This document shows, in pieces, positions 42,749 to 52,197 of a stretch of DNA of 64,000 bases; position 1 is the stretch's first letter, and every line of letters begins with the position of its first letter. This DNA comes from JANQIV01 sp050117315 (GTDB lineage Bacteria > Bacteroidota > Ignavibacteria > Ignavibacteriales > Melioribacteraceae): contig JASFMY010000014.1 in NCBI GenBank assembly GCA_050117315.1, positions 1 through 64,000 of the forward strand, given 5' to 3'. The notes beneath the pieces are model-generated. The model was given only the letters and a program-made list of their open reading frames with translations. It ran no database searches and was not told the origin of the DNA. The position numbers were made by a program, and so were the translations under genes.

Positions 42749-45187
42749 TTATCCAAGTTCAATTTCAACTAAATGTTCTTTAACATCATTTTGATAAGGA
42801 ATAAAGTTTTTATCAATTTCTTTAGAGTCAAGCAATACTTTTTTTACACCTTTGCTTACACCGTTTTTGTTGTTTACTTTTATTTGATATACTGCGCCTC
42901 TAAATTTACGAACTGCAGTAAAGCCCTGCCATTCCTTTGGAATGCACGGATCAACAACAAAGCCTTTATAACCCGGGCGGATGCCGAGTATGTATTGAGA
43001 TATTGCAACAAACGACCATGCAGCCGTGCCTGTAAGCCATGAGTTTTTACCTTCGCCGGTTGTTGCCGCATCTGTACCTGCAGTCATCTGGCTGTAAACA
43101 TAAGGTTCTTCTTTATAGATATCAACCTGTTCTTCTTTAGTAGGCGGACAAATTGCTTTGTAATATTCCATTGCCCTGTTGCCTCTGCCGATTATTGTTT
43201 CCGCAATTTGAATCCATGTATTATTGTGAGTAAATATTCCCGCATTTTCTTTATACCCCGGCGGATACGAGCTTACTTCACCTAAATGAATATTGTAATT
43301 TTGAAACGCCGGCTGCTGAAGTATAATTCCGTTTGGAGTTGCCAGATGCTTATTAACACTGTTTAAGGCTTGTTCAGCATAACCGTTTTCCAGTCCTGCA
43401 CCTCCTAAAATACACCAGCCCTGGCTTTCAATAAATATTTTTCCTTCTTCATTTTCCTTTGAGCCGAGTTTTTTGCTGTAAGCGTCGTAAGCCCTTAAGA
43501 ACCATTCGCCGTCCCACCCGTGTTCGTATATTACTTTTTTCATATCCTCTTTATATTGTAGATATTTGCCAGCTTCTTCCTTTTCATTTATGTAATTTAG
43601 TATACCCAACATTTCATCGCATGCTTTGCAGAATAGTCCCGCAATCATTACTGATTCTGCTACCCTGTCATCATCAATGTGCCCGGATAATTGAAAGCTT
43701 TCGCCCGGTTCGGACGAAAAGCAGTTGAGATTCAAGCAGTCGTTCCAATCGGCGTGCCCTATTAACGGCAGCCCGTGAGGTCCCCTGTTATCAAGCGTAT
43801 ATCTAATACTTATCCGGCAGTGATCGAGCAGGGTTGCTTTCGAACCTTCAATATCGGCAAACCCGATTTTTTCAAAAAGAATACTTTCGTCGCCGGTTTC
43901 TTTTATATATGCGGCTGTTGATAGAAGCAGCCAAAGCGGATCATCGTTAAAACCGCCGCCGATATCCGCATTCCCTTTTTTGGTCAAAGGCTGATACTGG
44001 TGATAACATGTTCCGTCCGATAATTGAGTGGAAGCTATATCCAGAATTCTTTGACGTGCTCTTTCCGGAATTATGTGAACGAATCCAAGTACGTCCTGGT
44101 TACTGTCGCGATATCCCATTCCCCGGCCTATACCGGACTCATAAAGTGAAGCCGAACGCGACATATTGAAGGTAACCATGCATTGATACTGGTTCCAGAT
44201 GTTTACCATCCTGTTTACTATGGGGTCTTCCGTTTCAACTGAATAATTGGACAGCAATTCATTCCATTTATTCTTGTGAAGTTCGAAAGTTTCAAGCACA
44301 CTTTCATCATTAAAATACTTTTTGAACACTTCAACGAATTCATCTTTTTTAATTGTTCCGTCTTTGTTGAATTTGTCATCTTCCGGGTTTTCCGCATAGC
44401 CCAGCAAAAAATTAATTGTTTTTGATTCACCCGGTTTTAATTCAACTTCAATTTGATGAACACCGACCGGGAGCCAGCCGTATGCAATACTGTTGGAACA
44501 TTCACCTTTCTTAATTGCCTGAGGCAAATCCAAACCGTTATGCAACCCGACAAAGGAATCCCTGCTCGTATCAAATCCGCTTATATCTGTGTTTGTTGAA
44601 AAATATGCGTAATGGGTTCGTCTTTCACGGTACTCTGTTTTGTGAAAAATAGTACTGCCTTCAACTTCAACTTGCCCGGTTGAATAGTTTCGCTGGAAGT
44701 TCGTCATATCGTCGTAAGCATCCCAAAGACACCATTCAACAAAGCTCCAAAGCCTGATGTTTTTTGTTTCGGCTGAATTGTTAGTCAGCTTCAAATGCCA
44801 AATTTCATTTCTTGCTTCAGGCGGGATAAAATAAAGTACTTCAGCTTGAAGTCCTTTCTTTTCACTTTTGATTTTCGTGTAGCCTAAGCCGTGCCTGCAT
44901 TCATATTTATCCAGATCTACTCTCATAGGCTTCCACATAGGATCCCAGACAGCATCACCGTCTTTTATATAAATGTATCTCCCGTTGCTGTCCATGGGAA
45001 TATTATTGTAACGGTAACGTGTAAGTCTTCTTAATTTTGCATCACGGTAAAAGCAATACCCACCGGCAGTATTGGAAATGATTCCGTAAAAATCTTTTGT
45101 TCCGAGGTAATTAATCCACGGAAGCGGCGTGTCTGGCCTATTAATTACATATTCTTTTTGTGCATCATCAAAAAAGCCGTAACTCAT
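42749..45187 (-). CDS. GH94 glycoside phosphorylase, cellobiose phosphorylase-like
   Basis: About 812 residues. The N-terminal beta-sandwich begins SYGFFDDAQKEYVINRPDTP, and the (alpha/alpha)6 barrel contains GRGMGYRDSNQDVLGFVH, with the general-acid Asp of GH94 phosphorylases, and HADWNDCLNL. It would cleave cellobiose with phosphate to glucose-1-phosphate and glucose in the cytoplasm; no signal peptide fits this. Distinguishing cellobiose from other beta-glucan phosphorylases needs comparison. GGGAG five bases before the ATG at 45187 supports that start. It follows the GH5 gene by 18 bases. Confidence 0.88.
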   Translation of the reverse strand: MSYGFFDDAQKEYVINRPDTPLPWINYLGTKDFYGIISNTAGGYCFYRDAKLRRLTRYRYNNIPMDSNGRYIYIKDGDAVWDPMWKPMRVDLDKYECRHGLGYTKIKSEKKGLQAEVLYFIPPEARNEIWHLKLTNNSAETKNIRLWSFVEWCLWDAYDDMTNFQRNYSTGQVEVEGSTIFHKTEYRERRTHYAYFSTNTDISGFDTSRDSFVGLHNGLDLPQAIKKGECSNSIAYGWLPVGVHQIEVELKPGESKTINFLLGYAENPEDDKFNKDGTIKKDEFVEVFKKYFNDESVLETFELHKNKWNELLSNYSVETEDPIVNRMVNIWNQYQCMVTFNMSRSASLYESGIGRGMGYRDSNQDVLGFVHIIPERARQRILDIASTQLSDGTCYHQYQPLTKKGNADIGGGFNDDPLWLLLSTAAYIKETGDESILFEKIGFADIEGSKATLLDHCRISIRYTLDNRGPHGLPLIGHADWNDCLNLNCFSSEPGESFQLSGHIDDDRVAESVMIAGLFCKACDEMLGILNYINEKEEAGKYLQYKEDMKKVIYEHGWDGEWFLRAYDAYSKKLGSKENEEGKIFIESQGWCILGGAGLENGYAEQALNSVNKHLATPNGIILQQPAFQNYNIHLGEVSSYPPGYKENAGIFTHNNTWIQIAETIIGRGNRAMEYYKAICPPTKEEQVDIYKEEPYVYSQMTAGTDAATTGEGKNSWLTGTAAWSFVAISQYILGIRPGYKGFVVDPCIPKEWQGFTAVRKFRGAVYQIKVNNKNGVSKGVKKVLLDSKEIDKNFIPYQNDVKEHLVEIELG

Positions 45188-45205
45188 TTTATCTCCCAAA
45201 TTGTA

Positions 45206-46267
45206 TTATTTGAAAAAGTGTTCATTCGCATTTATTATCCTAGTTCTCAGAATCTTTCCCGATTGTGTTAAAACAGAATCTGCCCAACCGCCTTTGGCGT
45301 CAGTGCCGGGTTTTAGAGCCGCCGATGCTTCATCCTTATCGCCAATTGACCAGTTACACCAGCTTATTTTATTTTCTTCCATAAAACTGAACCATGTTTC
45401 TACTTCAGCTTCATCAATATATCCGTCACCGGTATATTCTGTTGTTCCGAATTCAGTTACGAATAAAGCAGCACCGTTATTTAAAGCGGCCTCTGCTTTA
45501 TTCCTTAAATCCTGCTTATGACTTGATGCATAGAAATGTAATGAATATGCGATGTTATTATAATTAATAGGATCATTGGAAGCAATATCAACATCCTGCG
45601 ACCAGGTTGTTGTACCGGCAACTATCAAATTGTCCGGATCAATTTCTCTAATTACTTTTATTACTTCTTCGGAATACGGCTTTACAACATCTTTCCATGA
45701 GACCTGCATTGGTTCATTGTATATTTCATAAATCAGGTTGGGTTCATCTCCATACGTTTCAGCAATCTTTTTGAAGAATTCAATTGCTTCGGTTTTGTTA
45801 TTATGAGCATGATGATCATGCCAGTCAACTATTACATAAATACCAAGACCAATTGCCGCGTCAATTACTGTTATAGCTTTGTCATACTCGGTCTGAGGAT
45901 TTTTCAAATAACCGTCAAGGCCGTCCGCTTGTTCAATACCCATTGACGCCCTGACAACGGTACATTTCCAGTCATCCCTCAGCCACTTTACACAATCGTA
46001 ATTATAATATTTCCCTTTTATTTGGCTCCAGAATAAACTCATTCCTCTAAGTACAACCGGTTCTCCGTTTTTATTGACTACTCTGTTACCGCTGACAGAA
46101 AGCTTACCGAATTTATCAACTATAGATGTTGAGTTTCGTGTTTCATTATCACTTTCCGTAGGAAAGAAATTATTGTTCATAAGCACTCCAAAAAGTAAAA
46201 ACAGCCCAAATAGTTTGGTTATTATTTTAGATTTCTTAACGGCTAAGTCAAAAATTACCCGGCACAT
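45206..46267 (-). CDS. GH5 endoglucanase (cellulase)
   Basis: A 353-residue family 5 glycosidase. An N-terminal hydrophobic segment (ITKLFGLFLLFGVLM) should export or anchor it. The TIM barrel starts near residue 50 (LSVSGNRVVNKNGEPVVLRG); the acid/base is Glu in LIYEIYNEPMQ and the nucleophile is Glu in LFVTEFGTTEY. VDWHDHHAH is typical of subfamily GH5_2 endo-beta-1,4-glucanases. It would cut cellulose-like glucans outside the cytoplasm, supplying cello-oligomers to the GH94 enzyme encoded next. No carbohydrate-binding module is present. Confidence 0.9.
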   Translation of the reverse strand: MCRVIFDLAVKKSKIITKLFGLFLLFGVLMNNNFFPTESDNETRNSTSIVDKFGKLSVSGNRVVNKNGEPVVLRGMSLFWSQIKGKYYNYDCVKWLRDDWKCTVVRASMGIEQADGLDGYLKNPQTEYDKAITVIDAAIGLGIYVIVDWHDHHAHNNKTEAIEFFKKIAETYGDEPNLIYEIYNEPMQVSWKDVVKPYSEEVIKVIREIDPDNLIVAGTTTWSQDVDIASNDPINYNNIAYSLHFYASSHKQDLRNKAEAALNNGAALFVTEFGTTEYTGDGYIDEAEVETWFSFMEENKISWCNWSIGDKDEASAALKPGTDAKGGWADSVLTQSGKILRTRIINANEHFFK

Positions 46268-46443
46268 ATTTTTGTTTCCTTATATTATTTTTAACCCTTT
46301 TTTCGAAATAAAAAAGCGTTGCACAAAGAAGTTGGCCTAATAGAAATTAAAATTTTAATGAGACGAACGGAAGATTCTTTGGAACTTTGGGTAGATTTGC
46401 TCATATAGTAATCCTTCTAGCTTCATCTAAAAATTAGAAAAAA
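46268..46443. other. Upstream region of the cellulase operon
   Basis: The 673-base gap between the GH5 start and the receiver gene holds no gene that I can see. The part nearest GH5 should contain the operon promoter, but no clear -35/-10 pair stands out. Three palindromes further away are listed separately. Confidence 0.35.
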
Positions 46444-46490
46444 ATCTCAATCCGAATTAACAAATTCACTGTCCATTATCGGATTGAGAT
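46444..46490. repeat. 12-bp perfect stem-loop upstream of the GH5 gene
   Basis: ATCTCAATCCGA (46444-46455) and its exact complement (46479-46490) flank a 23-base loop containing CACTGTCCATTA. It lies about 180 bases upstream of the cellulase start. It could be an operator, an element end or a transcript structure; nothing seen decides between these. Confidence 0.45.
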
Positions 46491-46592
46491 ATCTAAGGAG
46501 TAACTATTCAGTGTAGTAGTAAACATAAACTGTGCCATATTAAAGATTTATTTTTTATTCTTTTTAAGCAATTTAGCTTAAGGAAATTCTGA

Positions 46593-46668
46593 GTTTATAT
46601 CAAATTGATAAAACTTGTTTTATCAATTTGATATAAACTATTAAAGAATCCACCTTCTAGGAAGGTGG
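46593..46668. repeat. Long perfect palindrome plus adjacent hairpin
   Basis: Arms at 46593-46614 and 46617-46638 are perfectly complementary over 22 bases with a two-base loop (GTTTATATCAAATTGATA starts the left arm). Eleven bases later CCACCTTC-TAG-GAAGGTGG (46650-46668) forms a second hairpin, set in GAATC...GGCTTC, which resembles ends of IS200/IS605-type elements. No tnpA or tnpB is present. This may be a non-autonomous element or relic. Confidence 0.5.
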
Positions 46669-46940
46669 GCTTCTGGGTTACACTAAAAATCTTTCCCTTG
46701 ATAAATTTATATCATTAAAAAAATGAAAGGAACAACTATTGACTCTTCCGGAATGTTGACGACCATAAATGACTCATAAAAGATATACCTTTATTTTGCC
46801 CTTTAGTGACTTTTTAAAATGTTCTCACGTAAAAGTTTAATCGCGTCTTTTTCGTTTGATGTTGAATATAAAAGAATGAAAAAAATGAATTCCAGTTATG
46901 GTTTCTCTTGTATCGGTTTCATCTTTAATTACAAGTTTTT

Positions 46941-47303
46941 TTACCCAATATATTCTCTTACCTTATCAAGCAATTCGAACGAATCATATGGTTTAGTTAT
47001 GTATTCACAGATTCCCATTTCAATGCTTTTAATTCTTTGACTTTTATTTGCATCTGCAGAAAGAATAAAAAAAGGAATATGTTTTGTATCATCCCCCTGC
47101 TTTAACTCTGAAAATAATTCAAAAGCATCTTTGCCGGGCATCATTACATCACATATAATTAAATCCGGTTTTGAGTTGGATATAACTTTCAATAAATCCT
47201 CAGCTGATCTAAATCCATCTACCTGATAATCAAAATTTGAAAACAATTCATCAAGTGCTTCAACTATTTCATTTTTATCATCAACTACCGCTATTTTCTT
47301 CAT
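46941..47303 (-). CDS. Single-domain response regulator receiver
   Basis: A 120-residue CheY-like receiver with no output domain. The acidic pocket is VVDDK, the phosphoacceptor is Asp52 in IICDVMMPGKDAF, and the conserved Lys is in YITKPYDS. Its first 23 bases overlap the end of the histidine kinase gene, so the pair is coupled and the kinase is its probable partner. The output must come from protein interaction or a downstream phosphorelay. Confidence 0.9.
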   Translation of the reverse strand: MKKIAVVDDKNEIVEALDELFSNFDYQVDGFRSAEDLLKVISNSKPDLIICDVMMPGKDAFELFSELKQGDDTKHIPFFILSADANKSQRIKSIEMGICEYITKPYDSFELLDKVREYIG

Positions 47304-49626
47304 TTCTTATCGGTATCCTTATTGTAGTTTTCGTTCCCACATCCAACTGACTTTCCACATCAATACTACCTTTGAAAAGCTCAATAGACTTATTCACAAT
47401 TGAAAGCCCAAGTCCTGATCCACTGTACTCTATTGAATTTGAAGCCCTGTAAAATGGTTCGAATAATCTTGGAAGATCCTTTTCCGGGATACCAATTCCT
47501 TCATCTTTTATAATCAATTTAATATATTCTTTTATTTGACTTATTTCAACCAATATATTTTTATTCTCTCCAGAATATTTCATAGAGTTTGTTATTAAAT
47601 TTTGAAGAATATGCTTAAGTAGTCTTTCATCTAATACAAAATTTTTCTGATCTGTATTATAATGCAGATCAATAGTTTGCCCTTCTTTTTTCTGGGTATG
47701 TAACTGCTCTATTAATTCCAAAACAAATCTTTTTAAGTTTATCATCTTAGGATTGAAAAATAATTCACCTCTATCCGCTCTACTCAATGTTAATATCTCG
47801 TCAAGAAGCAAGGTCATTTCTTTTACCGATCTTTGAATTTTATTAACATATTTAAGATACTTATCTCTATCCCATTTTCTGCCGAACATTTCCAGCAAAT
47901 CTGCCGAAGCTAATATTGAAGTTAAGGGTGTTCTAAACTCGTGAGAAGCGGTTGTAATAAAATTAGTTTTTATTTCATTCAATTCTTTTTCTTTTTCCAG
48001 GGCTTCCCTGGTTTTCTCTTCCAATTTTTTTTGTTCCGTAATATCAATCAATAAACCGGCAACTCCCTCAGGTTTATTTTTATGCAACCCGAAAGTAGCT
48101 TTATATACCATTAGATTTCTTTTTTCGTCGTGTTTATTGATATGATATGTTTCATAAACTGCCTGCCCTGATTTAGCCAATAATTTTTCATCTATTTCTT
48201 TAGTCTGCTTCACTATATCATCTTCCGAAGCTATAACATCTATTGAGTTGCCGATAACGCGATCTTTTCCAATTTCATAATACTCTTCAAAAGCTTTGTT
48301 AATATCAGTGAACTCACCATTAATATTTTTTACAAAAACGGGATTGGGTATTGTATCTATTAATGTTCTTAAGAAATTATATTGAGCATCTAGTTGTTCC
48401 GTTCTTTCCTTTACCAATCCTTCAAGGTCATGCCTATATTTGTCCAGTTCCTTCTCAGCTTTAACTTTTTCCGTGATATCTTCTTTTACGGCAACAAAGT
48501 GAGTTATTTCATTTTTATCATTTTTTATTGGAGAAATATTTGCAGATTCCCAGAATAACTCTCCGGTTTTCTTTTTATTGATAAATATTCCATTCCATTC
48601 TTGGCCGGATAAGATAGTATCCCAGAGAACTCTATAAGTATCTTCAGAAATTTGACCTGATTTTAATATGTTTGTTTTTTTACCTATAGACTCCTCAAAA
48701 GAATAACCGGATATTCTACAGAATTTGGGATTAACATATTCAATTTTACCTTCTATATCTGAAATTACTATTGAAACCGGACTCTGGTGTACTGCCTGAG
48801 AAAGAACCCTAATATTTTCTTCCTGCTTGGTTCTATTTGTTATATCAAAAGCTATCCCTATTAAGCCTATTACTTCGTTTCTTTCATTAATTTGAGGATT
48901 ATAAAATACTTCCAAAAAAGTCCCATTGAGATTAACTATATCATTAACTTCAGAACCGTTTAAGCAAGTTTTAACTTGGTTAATTACATTTGGAAAATCT
49001 TTGTAAATTTCATAGGCCGACTGCCCGACAACCTGTCCCGGTTCTAAACCCAATATTTTGAGACCTCTCCCTTCCGATAATGTGAATATCCCGTCTTTAT
49101 CAATATTAAAAAAAACTGCATCAGAATTCTGAACAATGGTTTTAAATCTTACTTCGCTTTCTTTTAAAGCCCGTTCAACTACTTTCCTGTTTTCAATTTC
49201 CTTGGAGAGATCCTCAATTAAATTTAATGATGCCGTTCTTACATCTTTTAATTCTTCTATCTTTTCTTCCAAATCAATTAACCGGGATTTTGCAAGGTTG
49301 TCTATTTTTTCCAACCTATTACTCAGTTGTTTTTCAAATTCCAGCTTTTCAATAATTACTGCCAACACTAGCACGGCTTTTCTTATTAACCCTTGTTCAT
49401 TGTCATCTAACAAGCTAAAATTTTCAATTCTGATATAACCGTACTTTCTTTTTGTGGTTCTTATTTCAATTACTGAATGCTTCAACCGCTTTGAATTGCC
49501 ATATTTGAATGAGCACTTTGGGAATAATTTTGAAACCTCATCTATGAATAAAGTGATTATCTTGTCTTTATTTCTTTGCTGAGATAAATTCAACATCAAA
49601 AGGAGTAAGTCATTAGATAAATTCAT
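47281..49626 (-). CDS. Cytoplasmic multi-PAS sensor histidine kinase
   Basis: A 781-residue kinase without obvious membrane helices. A small N-terminal domain (about 1-105), perhaps GAF-like, is followed by a coiled coil, then PAS domains near 150-265, 275-395 and 410-530. The HisKA box has the phosphoacceptor His in TASHEFRTPLTSIL, and HATPase_c shows NLITNSMKYSG, DEGIGIPE and GSGLGLSIV. It probably senses redox, light, gas or a small cytosolic ligand; the signal is unknown. It is transcribed into the receiver gene. Confidence 0.9.
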   Translation of the reverse strand: MNLSNDLLLLMLNLSQQRNKDKIITLFIDEVSKLFPKCSFKYGNSKRLKHSVIEIRTTKRKYGYIRIENFSLLDDNEQGLIRKAVLVLAVIIEKLEFEKQLSNRLEKIDNLAKSRLIDLEEKIEELKDVRTASLNLIEDLSKEIENRKVVERALKESEVRFKTIVQNSDAVFFNIDKDGIFTLSEGRGLKILGLEPGQVVGQSAYEIYKDFPNVINQVKTCLNGSEVNDIVNLNGTFLEVFYNPQINERNEVIGLIGIAFDITNRTKQEENIRVLSQAVHQSPVSIVISDIEGKIEYVNPKFCRISGYSFEESIGKKTNILKSGQISEDTYRVLWDTILSGQEWNGIFINKKKTGELFWESANISPIKNDKNEITHFVAVKEDITEKVKAEKELDKYRHDLEGLVKERTEQLDAQYNFLRTLIDTIPNPVFVKNINGEFTDINKAFEEYYEIGKDRVIGNSIDVIASEDDIVKQTKEIDEKLLAKSGQAVYETYHINKHDEKRNLMVYKATFGLHKNKPEGVAGLLIDITEQKKLEEKTREALEKEKELNEIKTNFITTASHEFRTPLTSILASADLLEMFGRKWDRDKYLKYVNKIQRSVKEMTLLLDEILTLSRADRGELFFNPKMINLKRFVLELIEQLHTQKKEGQTIDLHYNTDQKNFVLDERLLKHILQNLITNSMKYSGENKNILVEISQIKEYIKLIIKDEGIGIPEKDLPRLFEPFYRASNSIEYSGSGLGLSIVNKSIELFKGSIDVESQLDVGTKTTIRIPIRNEENSGS

Positions 49627-50001
49627 ATGTGTACCTTCCTTAAAGTTAAAGGTAGATTTTTTTGCTTTTATTTAAGAACAATCATTCTGAAACAAATTCA
49701 GGAGTATTTACCTTTAATCAATTGTAAGGGGTCAGATAATCCGGATTCCATGCAATAATACTACCGGTATATATTGAACTGTAATATTCAGCAAAATTGT
49801 ACATGCGTATACTTATATTTAATATAATCAAGGGGTAATTCATAAATCATTAGATAGTCTTTCTTCTTTACCGTTATAAATACCTTCCCTATTTCTACTG
49901 TAGCCCTAATATTTCCTCTAGTTTTTGTGGTCTATTAAATAAATTTAATGATATTTCACTCATTTTAATTCAAAAATTCAAGATGCGTTCTCAGCTCTGG
50001 T
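49627..50001. other. 375-base gap before the histidine kinase
   Basis: No credible gene is seen. A 22-codon minus-strand frame at 49895-49963 (MSEISLNLFNRPQK...) lacks a ribosome site. The region should contain the kinase promoter and the end of the PAS-protein transcript; no clear terminator was recognised. Confidence 0.35.
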
Positions 50002-52128
50002 TTAGGCTGAATCTTCTTCCTTGGGAATTCTGTATTTTTTAGGCAGTGATAATTTTTCGCAAAGATTATTTACCTCTTCTTTCAGTTCAATCATTCTCAT
50101 CTCCCGACCTACCATAGCCCTGTTAAATCTTTCCAGTTCATCAATTTTTTTATTTAATTCTTTCTCTGCATTTTTTTGTTCAGAGATATCAACGAGTGAG
50201 GACATTATCGCAATTGGTTTATTGTCCGAATTATAAATCAGGTTAGCCCAAAACCGGGTACAAAAAAAAGAGCCGTTCTTTTTCTTTGCAATAAACTCTC
50301 CTGTTAATGAACCTTTTTTTTCCAAAGACGATATAACAGATTGAACTTCTTCAGGATTTTTCCAAAACTCTAAAACATTTCTACCGATTACTTCGTTCTC
50401 ATCTTCGTAGCCCCACATTTGTAAGAGAGATTTGTTTACGAAACTAACTTTTTTATTAAGATCAGTAAACGCTATTGCATTGATTGTAGATGAAATGGCA
50501 TGGTCTTTAATTTTTAATTCTTCTTCAGCTTTTTTACGATCGGTAATATCGATATGAAAACCTAATGCCCTAATCGGTTTACCGTTTACATCTCTTTTAT
50601 ATATTTTGCCCCAATTTAGCACCCACTGGTATTCACCCCTCGCATTTTTTAACCTTTGTTCTATTTTGAAATGAGGGGTTCTCCCTTTTTCATGTTGCTC
50701 TTGAATTTTCTCAACGTATTCTATTTCATCCGGGTGTGTTATTGTTTTCCAAAACTCCAAGGTATCATTTATATCTTCGCAGCGATATCCCAGCATAGCT
50801 GCCCACTCTTTACTTCTATAAACCTTACCTGTTATATAATCTTGATCCCAGTATGCAATCCCTGCGCCTTCAAACGCAAGGTTTAATTTTTTTTCATTTT
50901 CTCTGACCTCTTTTTCAATTTCTTTCTGTTTTGTTATATCAACACCTATAATTAAGCCTGCTTCTTCACCGTCATAGTTAATTGGAACAGAGGTTGAATC
51001 AACAAAGATCACTGATCCGTCTTGCCTAACCATTTTTAATTCAACAGCTTCGTTAAATTTTCCTTCCTTAATATTTTTCGCTCTCTTATTTACAAGGTCG
51101 ATAGCCTCAGGGCCTACTGAAGTAAGGTTTGATCTACCGATTACTTCTTCAGGCTTTCTGAAACCCAGCATATTCGCAGCTGCATGGTTGGCAAAAACAT
51201 ATTTTTCTTTTTTAGTAATCAATATTGCACTTGGAGATGAATCAACTACGGTTTTATATTTTTGTTCGCTTTCAACCAGTTTTCTATTAGACTCTTTTAA
51301 CAGCTTCTCATTTTCCCTTTCTAGCGTAATATCTCTAGAAATACCAATTATACCTATTAGTTTCCCGTTTTCATCAGTAATCGGTGAATCAATTACATGT
51401 GCTAAAAATTCGGAACCGTCCTTTTTCTGCACTAAAAAGTCACCTTCCCAAATTTTCCCTTTGCCTAACTTTTTAAGAACTAATTCTACTTTACCTTTTG
51501 TTAATTTTGATGGTGCTACTTCAGTAATTTTTTCACCTAAAACTTCATTTCTCCGCCATCCATAAATCTTTTCAGCCATTTTTCCCCAATAAATTATCTT
51601 CCCTTTGGTGTTCGTTGCAATTACGGCAAGATTTGCGGAATCAAGAATTTTTGCTCTTAATTTTATCTCTTCGTTGGTTTTTATTCGCTCTGTTACGTTT
51701 TGGAAAGTACAGTGGGTTCTCTTTACTTTTCCATTTTTATAATATTCTATGCTTCCATTGGCAATAACAAAAATTGTTTCATTATTCTTTTTTACTAATT
51801 TTAGTTCTATATCCTTTGGGCAGGTTCTCGCTTTAGATTTTGCAAAACTCTTTTCAAATCTTTTTTCCCACTTTTTGTTTATAAACTCATCAAACGATTT
51901 ATTAATAACTTCACTTTTTTTATATCCTAGTACAGCAAGGAATTCACTATTTACCTTTTTTAAAGTACCTTTTGAGTTAAGTGAAAAATACGGGATTGGC
52001 AAATCTTCAAAACTTAAGTTATTTTTCGATGCAATTTCCTTTTTTATTTTCTCAAGTTCTTTCTTTAGTTTTTCATTTAACTTTATCAGCTCATAACCAG
52101 AATACTTTTCATCTAATATATTAGTCAT
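50002..52128 (-). CDS. Multi-PAS protein lacking a kinase or output domain
   Basis: A 708-residue cytoplasmic protein with about five PAS/PAC units (near 40-150, 160-285, 290-405, 410-535 and 540-660). PAC ends such as IGISRDITLERENEKLL and RALGFHIDITDRKKAEEEL are clear. It ends with a coiled coil (ELERFNRAMVGREMRMIELK) and a short tail, with no HisKA, HATPase, GGDEF or helix-turn-helix. Proteins ending this way occur elsewhere, so it may be complete rather than truncated. It may feed signals to the adjacent kinase; that is inference. It has its own gap to the kinase gene. Confidence 0.8.
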   Translation of the reverse strand: MTNILDEKYSGYELIKLNEKLKKELEKIKKEIASKNNLSFEDLPIPYFSLNSKGTLKKVNSEFLAVLGYKKSEVINKSFDEFINKKWEKRFEKSFAKSKARTCPKDIELKLVKKNNETIFVIANGSIEYYKNGKVKRTHCTFQNVTERIKTNEEIKLRAKILDSANLAVIATNTKGKIIYWGKMAEKIYGWRRNEVLGEKITEVAPSKLTKGKVELVLKKLGKGKIWEGDFLVQKKDGSEFLAHVIDSPITDENGKLIGIIGISRDITLERENEKLLKESNRKLVESEQKYKTVVDSSPSAILITKKEKYVFANHAAANMLGFRKPEEVIGRSNLTSVGPEAIDLVNKRAKNIKEGKFNEAVELKMVRQDGSVIFVDSTSVPINYDGEEAGLIIGVDITKQKEIEKEVRENEKKLNLAFEGAGIAYWDQDYITGKVYRSKEWAAMLGYRCEDINDTLEFWKTITHPDEIEYVEKIQEQHEKGRTPHFKIEQRLKNARGEYQWVLNWGKIYKRDVNGKPIRALGFHIDITDRKKAEEELKIKDHAISSTINAIAFTDLNKKVSFVNKSLLQMWGYEDENEVIGRNVLEFWKNPEEVQSVISSLEKKGSLTGEFIAKKKNGSFFCTRFWANLIYNSDNKPIAIMSSLVDISEQKNAEKELNKKIDELERFNRAMVGREMRMIELKEEVNNLCEKLSLPKKYRIPKEEDSA

Positions 52129-52197
52129 TTTTTATCAAAATTAAATTTATCAGTTATTGGATATAGCAAATCTTTCAAGAAAATAGTTAATTTCAAT

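Noticed and set aside
49895..49963. 22-codon minus-strand frame MSEISLNLFNRPQK
   Set aside because: Too short, no ribosome site, no known relative.
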